From contig CP102274.1 of NCBI GenBank assembly GCA_025149285.1, positions 5,048,001-5,112,000 of the forward strand: DNA of 64,000 nt. Reading direction: 5' to 3'. The DNA is from Hungatella hathewayi (GTDB lineage Bacteria; Bacillota; Clostridia; Lachnospirales; Lachnospiraceae). This document shows positions 44,005-52,269 of this stretch, piece by piece. Each line of letters begins with the position of its first letter. Within the stretch, counting starts at the first letter, position 1. The translations under genes were made by a program, and so were the position numbers. The notes under the pieces are model-generated. The model had not been told where the DNA came from. It did no database searches and saw only the letters and a list, made by a program, of their open reading frames with translations.

Positions 44005-44598
44005 TTACGCGTTCAATGAGCTGCATAGCCCCTTTATTTCCTGATAAACACGTCCTACAGGCAATCCTACTACATTATTATAATCCCCGTCAATCCCTTT
44101 GATATAAGAAGCGAATTTTCCCTGAATTCCGTAAGCCCCGGCCTTGTCCATGGGCTCCTCTGAAAAGGCGTACGCATGGATCTCCTCCTCTGTCATGGGA
44201 TACACATGCACATCTGTTTTCTCTGCAAATGTCTTTCGTATCCCGCCTTCCCGGCCGCAGACAATCAGAGTTACTCCCGTATAGACCTGGTGGGTCTTCC
44301 CTGCCAGAAGCGCAATCATGCGTTCGGCCTCCTCGTGGGACCCTGGCTTACCCAGAATCCGGCCTTCCGCGGCCACCACCGTATCGGCCCCTATCACAAT
44401 GGTGCCTTCCATACACCGCGCCGCCACATCAGCTGCCTTCTGCAGCGACAGTTCCTTCACTACTTCCTCCGGTCTGTCGGTTGTTATCTTCTCTTCCAGC
44501 GTGCTGGGAATGATCTCCGGTATGATTCCTATCTGTCCCAGCAGTTCCCGGCGACGCGGTGACGCCGATGCCAGAACAATCACTCTCTCCTCTGTCAA
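44005..44598 (-). CDS. maf: Maf-family nucleotide pyrophosphatase
   Basis: The 197-residue protein has the Maf signature VLASASPRRRELLGQIG at its start, IVIGADTVVAAEGRILGKP in the middle and YGIQGKFASYIKGIDGDYNNVVGLP near the end. Maf proteins hydrolyse dTTP, UTP or modified nucleotides. I chose the TTG at 44598 because CAGGAGG lies 7 bp ahead; the longer frame to 44691 has an atypical N-terminal extension for the family. Confidence 0.9.
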   Translation of the reverse strand: MTEERVIVLASASPRRRELLGQIGIIPEIIPSTLEEKITTDRPEEVVKELSLQKAADVAARCMEGTIVIGADTVVAAEGRILGKPGSHEEAERMIALLAGKTHQVYTGVTLIVCGREGGIRKTFAEKTDVHVYPMTEEEIHAYAFSEEPMDKAGAYGIQGKFASYIKGIDGDYNNVVGLPVGRVYQEIKGLCSSLNA

Positions 44599-44694
44599 AC
44601 CATTTACCTCCTGTCCTGTCAAAATCCAAAAACGTCCGCTCCCATACTCCCAGGGAATGAAATAAGCGGGACCCTTTACGAATCCCGCCAACCA

Positions 44695-45264
44695 TCAATA
44701 TACTTTCAGACGCCCTACGACTGATACGCCGTCCTCTTCTTCCATCTCCGCAGCCTTAAGCTGATACCGCATGGTGTATGTAAAATCTGCTACATAAAAG
44801 GATAAGAGCCCTAAGGCCACCAGGCGTTCCAGACCGATGGGAACGACATCCACCAGCTGGCTTACAAAACCATTTAAAAATTTAAAGAAAAACAGTCCCA
44901 GAAATCCCCAGGCAATACTGCTTTCCAGACAGATGATGCCCTTGTAATTAAATGGCTTCTGGCTGTAATCCCACCAGAATGCTCCGAACAGCTTAATCAT
45001 AATGTGTGCTGTCACAAGTTCCATGGAAGTTGCCATCACCATGGAAGCGAAATACAGCTCCACAGGCTGTCCTGCCAACGGCTCAAGAATCAGGCTGGCT
45101 CCCAGCGCACCAAAACCATAAATGACGCAAAACGGGCCATGTCCAAATCCCCGGTTCAACACCGGGCTGCGGTTCTCATAGCTGAGCACGGTACATTCCA
45201 GAAGGTAACCGATGAAACTAAATGCGAAAAACCAGTTAATCGTATGGTAAATCGTCATATCCAT
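44695..45264 (-). CDS. CmpB-type (PF06541) membrane protein
   Basis: The 189-residue protein has about five hydrophobic segments and the family motifs WFFAFSFIGYLLEC, NRGFGHGPFCVIYGFGA and WWDYSQKPFNYKGIICLESSIAWG that mark the putative ABC-transporter type IV (CmpB) family. No ATPase partner is nearby, so a transporter role is doubtful; these proteins are of unknown function. It is followed directly by maf. Confidence 0.85.
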   Translation of the reverse strand: MDMTIYHTINWFFAFSFIGYLLECTVLSYENRSPVLNRGFGHGPFCVIYGFGALGASLILEPLAGQPVELYFASMVMATSMELVTAHIMIKLFGAFWWDYSQKPFNYKGIICLESSIAWGFLGLFFFKFLNGFVSQLVDVVPIGLERLVALGLLSFYVADFTYTMRYQLKAAEMEEEDGVSVVGRLKVY

Positions 45265-45274
45265 TGTACCTCCA

Positions 45275-45303
45275 ACTTTAACAGTTTTTTAACTTGTTAA
45301 AGT
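45275..45303. promoter_or_regulatory. Inverted repeat ahead of the CmpB-type gene
   Basis: ACTTTAAC and GTTAAAGT are exact inverted copies with a 13-bp spacer just upstream of the start codon; a possible operator or attenuator. Confidence 0.35.
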
Positions 45304-45407
45304 ATAATATGGAAATCTTAAGAAATCAAGAATTATTTTCTTACGATTAACGGAAATATTCCGACTTTTTTGCGGCTGCCCCACGCTTTGACCATGAAGC
45401 ACCGCCG

Positions 45408-45866
45408 TTAATAGTACTGCGCCATAAACACGGCGAGAGCAATGCCAAGAATAGCACCGGCCGCCACCTGAAGCGGCGTATGTCCCACGTATTCCTTCAG
45501 CTTCTCCTGCAAAACTTCTCCGCTCAGCTTGAGTGGGTTTTCCAGCAGGATACTGTTTAAGAGCTTCGCCTGCTTCCCCGTCTCTCTGCGCACTCCCATG
45601 GCGTCATACATGACTACCATAGAAAGGATAAAGCATACCGCAAACTCAAAAGAACCGACGCCATAATGCATGGCGGCGGCGGTCGTCATTCCACATACCG
45701 TCGCGGAGTGGGAGCTGGGCATACCGCCCGATCCCACCAGCCGCTCCGGATTAAAACTTTTATTCAGGGCAAGGTCGATGATTGTCTTCAGTACCTGAGC
45801 CACCGTCCAGCCGGTGACAGCACTCATCAAAACCTGATTTGCCAGTAATTCGTCCCAAAATGTCAT
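45408..45866 (-). CDS. Divergent PAP2-family (DUF212) membrane protein
   Basis: The 152-residue protein has hydrophobic segments at both ends and the family motif GGMPSSHSATVCGMTTAAAM near residue 45, with a MYDAMGVRRETGKQAKLLN segment typical of divergent PAP2 proteins. The fold is that of lipid-phosphate phosphatases, though the activity in this branch is unclear. It is the third gene of a leftward run after glgA and the HD protein. Confidence 0.88.
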   Translation of the reverse strand: MTFWDELLANQVLMSAVTGWTVAQVLKTIIDLALNKSFNPERLVGSGGMPSSHSATVCGMTTAAAMHYGVGSFEFAVCFILSMVVMYDAMGVRRETGKQAKLLNSILLENPLKLSGEVLQEKLKEYVGHTPLQVAAGAILGIALAVFMAQYY

Positions 45867-45915
45867 GGTTTTCTCCTGCTTTTTGTATCAGCGGATTCTT
45901 CCGGCCATGATAACA

Positions 45916-46485
45916 CTAAGCGGTTCTTCCCGCTCTGAGGCTGTATAAAATCCACCTTTTTACTCTGGCGGCCGTCTCTGCCAGGCCGCAGAACTTATCC
46001 GCGTATATAATGGCCATTCCTTCCCTGCTCTTTGGCGGAACCGGGGTGAGGGGCCACATATGGCGCAGAATCATGTCCTTCTCCTTATCCGTTAAGTCAA
46101 AGTACTTTTCTGCGTTGGCCAGCGCCCTGCGCGGATGGGTAAATCCGTGAAAGTGTTCTCCCGTCTCCTTCGCATGGGTATGCCAGTCATATAAGAATAA
46201 ATCATGCAGAAGCCCCGCCCTTGCGGTCTGTACATAATCCCAGCCCAGACGGCGGCAGATCCGGTAACTGAAATAGGATACCTTGATGCAGTGCGCCTTA
46301 CAGGTAGTATCCCCATGCTGCATAAAACGATCCATGGATTGAAATACAGGATTTTCCAGAATATCCGCCACGCAGGCAAGATATTCCTCATCCTCGTCAT
46401 ACCGCTCCTGATTGATCCAGGAAGGATCCTCCGCCCAGCGGAGCACTTCCTTCTTTTCTTCCCGAGTAAAACACTTTTTATTCAT
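45916..46485 (-). CDS. HD-domain phosphohydrolase
   Basis: The 189-residue protein contains an HD domain with CKAHCIKVSYFSYRICR, then ARAGLLHDLFLYDWHTH, the metal-binding HD pair, and a later ALANAEKYFDLTDKEKDMILRHMWPL. It is likely a metal-dependent phosphohydrolase of unknown substrate. The start at 46485 (MNKKCFTRE) is preferred over the longer frame, which overlaps glgA. It lies 29 bp behind glgA. Confidence 0.88.
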   Translation of the reverse strand: MNKKCFTREEKKEVLRWAEDPSWINQERYDEDEEYLACVADILENPVFQSMDRFMQHGDTTCKAHCIKVSYFSYRICRRLGWDYVQTARAGLLHDLFLYDWHTHAKETGEHFHGFTHPRRALANAEKYFDLTDKEKDMILRHMWPLTPVPPKSREGMAIIYADKFCGLAETAARVKRWILYSLRAGRTA

Positions 46486-46514
46486 GCAATGTCCGCTTCC
46501 TTTTTTCTCTGAAC

Positions 46515-47960
46515 TCAATAGCCGATCAGCCAGTCATACAATTCCTGATACTTGCCGGCTGACGTATGCCAGGAATAATCCATCGCCATCGCCCGGTCGA
46601 TGATCTTGTTCCACTCCCGCTTCTTATCATAGTATATCCGCTCTGCGTAGCGAATAACCCCAAGCATCTCATGAGCATTATAATTCTGGAATGAAAATCC
46701 GGTTCCTCTGCTCTCAAACTCGTTATACGGTTCCACCGTGTCCTTTAACCCGCCGGTTTCGCGGACAATCGGAACGGTTCCGTAGCGGAGTGACATCAGC
46801 TGGCTTAAACCGCACGGTTCAAATAAGGACGGCATCAAAAATGCATCGCAGGCCGCATAAATCTTATGGGACATCGGCTCTGAATAATAAATATTCGCAG
46901 AAACCTTGTCATTATACTTCCAGTCGTAATGGCGGAACATATTCTCGTACCGCTCTTCTCCGGTTCCCAGCACAACCAGCTGGATATCGTCCTGGCACAT
47001 CTCGTCCAGGACACACTGGATCAAATCGAGGCCCTTCTGGTCAGTCAGCCTGGAAACAATACCAACCATAAACTTCCTGTCATCCTGCGGCAGTCCCAGT
47101 TCTTCCTGCAGAGCCCGTTTGTTCTTTATCTTCTCCTTACGGAAATTCTTAGCATTGTACTTCTGGACAATGTAAGGATCCGTCTCCGGATTGAAATCAT
47201 CGTAATCAATGCCGTTCACAATGCCGCGCAGGCTGTTCGCGCGCGCCCTCATCAGGCCATCCAGTCCTTCGCCGTAAAATGGCATCTTAATCTCTTCCGC
47301 ATACGTCTCACTTACGGTGGTAATGGCGTCGGCGTATACAATGCCGCCCTTTAACAGGTTGCCATCCTTGTATGCTTCAAGCTTATCTGGTGTAAAGTAG
47401 TAATCCGGGAGGCCTGTCAGCCTCTTGATCGTCATGACATCCCACACTCCCTGGAACTTCAAGTTGTGGATGGTGATAACCGACTTCATGTTGCGGAAGA
47501 ACTCTCCGTCATGGAACCGGTCTTTTAACAGGACGGGAATCAGTGCCGTCTGCCAGTCATGGCAGTGCACGACGTCAGGCTGAAATCCGATCACCGGAAG
47601 CGCCGACAAAGCCGCCCTTGAGAAAAAGCAGAATTTTTCCAAATCACAGTACCAGTCGCCGTATGGCTTTGGTCCGTTAAAATAGCCTTCATTATCAATA
47701 AAGTAAAAAGTAATTCCCTCATATACGTATTGAAGAATTCCAACGTACCTGCTCTGACCCATGTAATCCATATAAAAATGGTTTACATACTCCATGTCGT
47801 TTCTCCACGCCTCCTTCATACACAGATACTTGGGAATCATTACCCTGACATCAAAATATTCCTTATCAAAACATTTGGGAAGGGACCCTACTACGTCAGC
47901 AAGTCCGCCGGTCTTAATAAAAGGTACTGCCTCCGATGCAACGAACAAAATCTTCTTCAT
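46515..47960 (-). CDS. glgA: Glycogen synthase
   Basis: The 481-residue GT5 enzyme starts MKKILFVASEAVPFIKTGGL, where KTGGL binds ADP-glucose, and ends with the C-terminal nucleotide lobe (MPSLFEPCGLSQLMSLRYG, ETGGLKDTV). It extends glycogen from ADP-glucose in the cytoplasm. The frame is open further upstream but the ATG at 47960 follows GGGAGG and matches the family start. No other glg genes are adjacent, unlike the usual glgBCDA operon. Confidence 0.95.
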   Translation of the reverse strand: MKKILFVASEAVPFIKTGGLADVVGSLPKCFDKEYFDVRVMIPKYLCMKEAWRNDMEYVNHFYMDYMGQSRYVGILQYVYEGITFYFIDNEGYFNGPKPYGDWYCDLEKFCFFSRAALSALPVIGFQPDVVHCHDWQTALIPVLLKDRFHDGEFFRNMKSVITIHNLKFQGVWDVMTIKRLTGLPDYYFTPDKLEAYKDGNLLKGGIVYADAITTVSETYAEEIKMPFYGEGLDGLMRARANSLRGIVNGIDYDDFNPETDPYIVQKYNAKNFRKEKIKNKRALQEELGLPQDDRKFMVGIVSRLTDQKGLDLIQCVLDEMCQDDIQLVVLGTGEERYENMFRHYDWKYNDKVSANIYYSEPMSHKIYAACDAFLMPSLFEPCGLSQLMSLRYGTVPIVRETGGLKDTVEPYNEFESRGTGFSFQNYNAHEMLGVIRYAERIYYDKKREWNKIIDRAMAMDYSWHTSAGKYQELYDWLIGY

Positions 47961-48063
47961 CAAAAAACCTCCCTCATTTACAGTCACCCCTGAGGGCGCC
48001 ACTCTTTGTCTTATAGTATACTGCATTTTACTTAAATAAGGAAGTATATTTGTGATAGATTTT

Positions 48064-48867
48064 CTAAAGTTTTTTGTAGTCCAGTCTTATTTTATCAGCA
48101 ATCAGTGCAATAAATTCGGAGTTTGTAGGCTTGCCCTTTCCCGTGCTTACGGTATATCCGAACAGATCATTGATCGTATCCATCTTGCCTCTGCTCCACG
48201 CAACCTCAATGGCATGGCGGATCGCACGCTCCACACGGCTTGGAGTCGTCTGATGCTTTTTGGCAATAGACGGATAGAGAATCTTGGTAACACTGGTCAG
48301 CATTTCCTGGTCCTGCACAGAGATAACAATGGCATCCCGTAAGTACTGATATCCTTTGATATGAGCCGGGATGCCGATTTCATGAAGCATTTGAGTCACG
48401 TCATTTTCCAGATTCTGTTCCATGTACTCATTTTTGTTCACATATGGCTTGACTTTCTTCATGCCGGAAAGTCCCGTAGTTTTTGATTTCCTGTGTCCGA
48501 CTCTTCTGACTTTATCGACAACAATATCTTTGTTGAAAGGCTTCATGATGTAATAATTGGCACCCATGCGGAACGCGTCTTCGGTAATATTCTCACTTCC
48601 GGCCGCTGTTACCATAATAAACGACGGCATCTTAGTCACTGCGGCATTGCTGCGCACCCGTTCCATCACCGTGATTCCGTCCATTCTCGGCATAATGACA
48701 TCCAATAAGACAACATCAGGGCTTGTTTTTACAATCATGTTGTAAGCATCTTCCCCATTATCCGCCTTCCCGACGACATGGAAATCCTCCTCTCCCTCCA
48801 ATATATCGTTTAGCAGACTCAGTGTCTGCAGGTTATCGTCCGCGATTGCAATACTGATTTCCGACAT
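48064..48867 (-). CDS. spo0A: Sporulation master regulator Spo0A
   Basis: The 267-residue response regulator has the acidic pocket (ADDN, residues 9-12), the phosphorylated Asp56 in VVLLDVIMPRMDG, and the Spo0A-specific C-terminal DNA-binding domain (about 150-267; TPSRVERAIRHAIEVAWSRG is the recognition helix region). Phosphorylated Spo0A starts sporulation. A 0A box lies in its promoter (48961-48968). In many Clostridia spo0A follows spoIVB; here the two are about 10 kb apart with the CRISPR locus between them. Confidence 0.97.
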   Translation of the reverse strand: MSEISIAIADDNLQTLSLLNDILEGEEDFHVVGKADNGEDAYNMIVKTSPDVVLLDVIMPRMDGITVMERVRSNAAVTKMPSFIMVTAAGSENITEDAFRMGANYYIMKPFNKDIVVDKVRRVGHRKSKTTGLSGMKKVKPYVNKNEYMEQNLENDVTQMLHEIGIPAHIKGYQYLRDAIVISVQDQEMLTSVTKILYPSIAKKHQTTPSRVERAIRHAIEVAWSRGKMDTINDLFGYTVSTGKGKPTNSEFIALIADKIRLDYKKL

Positions 48868-48913
48868 CTTCCTACTCTCCCTTTCTTGTTGATTGAATGA
48901 TTAGTGTAAAGCC

Positions 48914-48942
48914 ATTATAGACTTGCCCCCGAATTGCCGCAA
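48914..48942 (-). promoter_or_regulatory. spo0A promoter
   Basis: TTGCGG (48937-48942 read on minus) and TATAAT (48914-48919) are 17 bp apart, about 45 bp ahead of the start codon. Confidence 0.65.
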
Positions 48943-48950
48943 TGGAATTC

Positions 48951-48970
48951 TGTCGCATTTTTCGACAAAA
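48951..48970. promoter_or_regulatory. 0A box(es) upstream of spo0A
   Basis: TTGTCGAA on the minus strand (48961-48968) matches the Spo0A box; TGTCGCA on the plus strand (48951-48957) is a near match. Both lie just upstream of the -35 box, consistent with autoregulation. Confidence 0.7.
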
Positions 48971-49191
48971 GACGGGCGTTTTTCCCACATTTTCCTCCGA
49001 TGGCCCCCGAAGCGGAAAAATCCCCCTTCGATCCAAATCCAGGCCTGGTCACAAAATCCGACAGACTTCATTTTTATGTAAATGTTGAATTTTGTGGCTC
49101 GGTGTCGGGAAAAAACTCCGGGCGTGATTATCGGAATATTTTACCATATTATGGTGCTTTTTGAAAGGATATGAGGTTTATTTCTGACATT

Positions 49192-49233
49192 AAAACGGCA
49201 AAGGTTCAGTAATTCGGGAACCTTTGCCGTTCT
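49192..49233. terminator. Intrinsic terminator in the spo0A-CRISPR gap
   Basis: AACGGCAAAGGTTC (49194-49207) and GAACCTTTGCCGTT (49218-49231) are perfect arms. It would end leftward transcription coming from the CRISPR array before it reaches spo0A. Confidence 0.8.
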
Positions 49234-49616
49234 GTGTTAAATAATTGTTTTTTTCTGATGAGGGGAGAGGCAGCAGTGCAGAAGCAGGCACAGGCTGTGT
49301 ATGGTAATATGGTATTATTGCAGCTGTTTAAAGAAAGGAAATGATATAACGCCAATTATAAATACAATACTGCATACCGATGAGTAATAGATTTTTGAAA
49401 GATTTTTAACAGGTTATACAGGAAAACTCTCCGTGTATACAGGGAAAACTTGTTGAGAATGAGTGGGGTATCATGTAAGCGATTGCTCCAGACAGCTGTT
49501 TTAAACGCCTTTCTCAACATTTAGGCACCTATTAGATTCCCTGAGACAAGGAGGTTCGTTGTCAACAGGGAATATGGAGTGAAGGAGATGTAAAATGCCT
49601 CGAGAAATACGTTAAT
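49234..49616. other. Gene-free region beside the CRISPR array
   Basis: No intact gene is seen. A near-duplicate TATACAGGAAAACT / TATACAGGGAAAACT occurs at 49415-49428 and 49436-49450. Two strong ribosome-like sites (CAAGGAGG near 49548, GAAGGAGATG near 49581) stand before no real gene; the ATG at 49594 opens only six codons. This looks like the remains of an older gene or element. Confidence 0.5.
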
Positions 49617-49853
49617 ATTTTAATCCTCACCTTCCTTGCGGAAGGCGACAAGAAACTTTTTATAATCGTGATTGTTAGGATTTAATTTCAATCCACACCT
49701 TCCTTGCGGAAGGCGACTTTCTCAGGTTTTGCCCTTTGCGGTTCGATCTCAAATTTCAATCCACACCTTCCTTGCGGAAGGCGACGCTGTCCGAAAATCA
49801 ACATCATCCATCATCTCGACATTTCAATCCACACCTTCCTTGCGGAAGGCGAC
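49617..49853 (-). CRISPR. Type I-C CRISPR array, 4 repeats and 3 spacers
   Basis: Repeats of 33 bp at 49617-49649, 49685-49717, 49753-49785 and 49821-49853 are separated by 35-bp spacers. Read on the minus strand the repeat starts GTCGCCTTCCGCAAGG and ends GTGTGGATTGAAAT, the usual I-C form with a hairpin and conserved 3' tag. The left-most repeat has two changes and is the decayed trailer end, so the leader lies on the right, next to cas2. The array is very short for a locus of this size. Confidence 0.97.
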
Positions 49854-50069
49854 AGCAAATACAAGTCAAATTACAAGTGAATTTCTCCTCATCAGCAACA
49901 GAACTCTATCATTTTGACTTATTCAATCATTTTATCAAACTATATTACATATTTCGGTATATCTACATCTAAAATACAGGTGCGAATCTCCCGTTATTTT
50001 AATGTTCACTTGACATTCGCACTTTAATACAAAAGAATTATCTAACTATTTATTTAAAGAACAACTGCC
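49854..50069 (-). promoter_or_regulatory. CRISPR leader
   Basis: This A/T-rich segment between cas2 and the first intact repeat is the expected leader holding the array promoter. TTTTGTATTAAAGTGCG-like boxes are present on the minus strand but no clear consensus promoter could be fixed. Confidence 0.6.
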
Positions 50070-50360
50070 CTAAAAAATTAATGGTTCTGTCACATCAAAT
50101 CCTGGTTTCGCACCAATATGTTCCACCTTGTGCTTATAATTATCACTAAGGTAGTAAAATCTGAGGCTATCCACATTCTTATCAATAATTCCTTCTAAAA
50201 TTCCCTTTACAGCTCTGCATTTTGCCGCATCCATATTGCTTTCAAAGACCGAGTTCTGAACACGCTGGCCATAATTAACACACTGCTTTGCGACTCGGCG
50301 TAAGCGGCTTCTGCCTGCGGCAGTCTCTGTATTTACATCATATGTAATCAGCACAAGCAT
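50070..50360 (-). CDS. cas2: CRISPR-associated endonuclease Cas2
   Basis: The 96-residue protein has the Cas2 start MLVLITYDVNTETAAGRSRL with the catalytic-site aspartate, GQRVQNSVFESNMD and a C-terminal VEHIGAKPGFD segment typical of type I-C. Cas2 forms the integration complex with Cas1. The frame is open upstream into the end of cas1 (FLWKQVLM), so the normal cas1 stop after FLWK is missing. With cas1 broken, Cas2 probably has no working partner in this locus. Confidence 0.9.
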   Translation of the reverse strand: MLVLITYDVNTETAAGRSRLRRVAKQCVNYGQRVQNSVFESNMDAAKCRAVKGILEGIIDKNVDSLRFYYLSDNYKHKVEHIGAKPGFDVTEPLIF

Positions 50361-50363
50361 CAT

Positions 50364-51401
50364 CAACACCTGCTTCCATAAAAACGACGGATATTCGTCT
50401 AAATCGCCCCTGATATACCTTGCCAACAACATGGACTGAACATATGGTACCATTCCCCATTCTATTTTTTCATTAAGAAACGGGTGGGTTATCGTCTCCT
50501 GTTTCTTCATCTGCCACTGAGACAAAAACAATTTTCTTGTCTCATCATCCATAATAACAGCACCATTTTCCTTCACTGAAAATGCATCTCCTGATATAAT
50601 CTGTTTATTTATCAGCGTCAGCACAAATCTGTCTGCCATAACACTGCGAAATTATTCCATCATATCAAGCGCCAGTGACATTCTTTCGGGTCTGTCTGTA
50701 TGAAGAAATCCCACGTATGGATCAAGTCCTACAGTCTCCATTGCTGCTCCGCACAGCCCGGCCAGAAGCGTATAGGCAAATGACAGCATTGCATTCACTC
50801 TGTCCAGAGGCGGCCGCTTATTTCTCCCATGAAAATAGAACAGTTCTTTTTGCTACAAAATCAAATCGTCAATTACAGAAAAATATACTGATGCAGCTTC
50901 TCCTTCCAGGCCTCGAAGTTCTCCGCTTTCTCTGCTAACTTTTAATTTTCCTTAAACTTTCGGCCAGATAAGAGGATTTTTCTTGCAATTTATCTGAATC
51001 AAGCCTCATAGGATAATCTCTTGCAGCCCGTTCCAACACCCAACGGGAATTAAACACCTTGCCAAGGATACAGTTTCTCGCCACTTTAATGGCCTCACCA
51101 TCATTTTCACTGAGTCGGTACTGCTGTTTTCTCAAAGTAACATTGCCACGAACCTCACCGGATACTCTGGCAAGAAAACGGCCACTGGCGGATAAGAAGC
51201 TTAGATCTATATTTCGTTGTACACAGGCCCCCATCAGTGCAGGACTAGCCCCTGATATCCAAATGTCACAATGGCTTCCAGATTATGAAGCGGGATACGG
51301 CCAATCTCCTCATCTTCAGAACGTATTACCACATTTTTTCCATCTAATGAATGATAACGCTCAGGAGCAGTGACATATAATGTATTTAGCAAATGCTTCA
51401 T
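50364..51401 (-). pseudogene. cas1: cas1, multiply disrupted
   Basis: The ATG at 51401 overlaps the cas4 stop and begins MKHLLNTLYVTAPERYHSLD. The frame is lost near 51250 (one base short at GYQG/ASPALMGAC), runs in a second frame to 50935, and must shift again near 50905-50950 to reach LRGLEGEAA. It then meets an in-frame TAG (50853-50855, before QKELFYFHGRN) and TAA (50652-50654, before FRSVMADRF). The last part continues into cas2. All parts match type I-C Cas1 in order. The integrase is certainly inactive, so this locus should not acquire spacers by itself. Confidence 0.9.
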
Positions 51402-51931
51402 ACGCTCTCCTTTCCCTCCAAATTTCGTTCGATATAATCTGCGGCGCTTTCATGCCTGCCAAGCATTGGAAGGCAGATATCCTTGAGGGAACAGGCATTA
51501 CAGCTTCTGGTCCGCTTTGCCTTTGGTGTATAGCGCCTGTCGTAATACTTGTGCATCTCCAGAAAAATATCCTTTGTTTTGTCACGAATCTCCTCGTCAA
51601 ATTCAATTTTCTTTCTCCGCCTGGTCTCTCCATAATAAAGATAACCACCGGGTATCCTGCAGCATAACATTTCCTCCAGGCAAAGGGCCTGAGCTGTCAG
51701 TTGAAGAATGTCAACATCGTCCTTTTGGGGTTCTCCCCTTTTATACTCAACAGGTACCACATCAAACTCTGTATTGATTGTCTTCGTTGATTCCGGCTCC
51801 GTTTGTGTCAGACCAGCCTTACGCTCCTTTACTTCCTGTTCTCCAGAAAATGAACAGCCGCAAAGCAAAAGCATAAATCCACACAACATAAAACTTTTTT
51901 CATATTCTTCCTGCTCATACTGTTTCTCCAT
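51398..51931 (-). CDS. cas4: Cas4, N-terminal part degraded
   Basis: Residues from about 59 match Cas4 of type I-C: PVEYKRGEP (nuclease motif III), VDILQLTAQALCLEEML, GYLYYGETRRR and the three C-terminal cluster cysteines 144, 147 and 153 (SCNACSLKDICLP). The first 58 residues do not: after MEKQYEQEEY and MLCG the sequence drifts out of the family frame and about 50 residues carrying the first cluster cysteine region and the DVVE motif are missing. It is best seen as a truncated, probably inactive gene that still reads open. Cas4 normally trims prespacers for correct PAM and orientation. Confidence 0.75.
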   Translation of the reverse strand: MEKQYEQEEYEKSFMLCGFMLLLCGCSFSGEQEVKERKAGLTQTEPESTKTINTEFDVVPVEYKRGEPQKDDVDILQLTAQALCLEEMLCCRIPGGYLYYGETRRRKKIEFDEEIRDKTKDIFLEMHKYYDRRYTPKAKRTRSCNACSLKDICLPMLGRHESAADYIERNLEGKESV

Positions 51932-52269
51932 GAATTAACCAATGAAGTTGATTTTCCTAGCGCTAGCATTTACTCGAAAAATTCGAGTAAATGAAATTTC
52001 ATCTAATTCACCTGTTTAAATGCCTTTTGCAAATTTTCACTCATAAAATGGTTATTCATTTGTATTATATAACTCATCCTGTACGTTATACATAAGCTTG
52101 GCAGGGATCATCAATAATCAATATAACATGATAATCTTTATCACCGGCGAGCTTTACAAACACAAACCTCTCCAGACATCTATCTCGGATACCATTAGTA
52201 TGCTACTTTTCAGCTTCAAAAAAGTAATTCTTTTTGACCTCAACCTTTCCGAAAAACTCGTCATTCCCA
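51932..52269. other. Gap between cas3 and cas4 with gene remnants
   Basis: No intact gene is present. On the minus strand one frame (52295 down to 52089, broken by TAG at 52203-52205) gives coding-like sequence, including DDGNDEFFGKVEVKKNYFF and FVFVKLAGDKDYHVILIIDD, with no start codon. It may be a lost C-terminal tail of cas3 or a dead small gene. A 27-bp palindrome lies at 51967-51993. Confidence 0.5.
51967..51993. repeat. Perfect palindrome upstream of cas4
   Basis: CATTTACTCGAA, AAA, TTCGAGTAAATG: 12-bp perfect arms with a 3-bp centre, 36 bp ahead of the cas4 ATG. It could be an operator or a small hairpin. Confidence 0.7.

Noticed and set aside
49594..49614. ATG with a good ribosome site at 49594
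   Set aside because: Opens only six codons before a stop; not a gene.
40853..50855. Idea that TAG is read through in this organism (TAG in sbcC, cas1 and the cas3-cas4 gap)
   Set aside because: TAG is the normal stop of trxA, the GH31 gene and the nitroreductase gene, and cas1 also has a TAA and frameshifts, so decay explains it better.
51845..51931. Lipoprotein-like start (MLLLCGC) in the cas4 frame
   Set aside because: It arises from frame drift in the decayed N-terminal part of cas4; the rest of the protein is a cytoplasmic nuclease.
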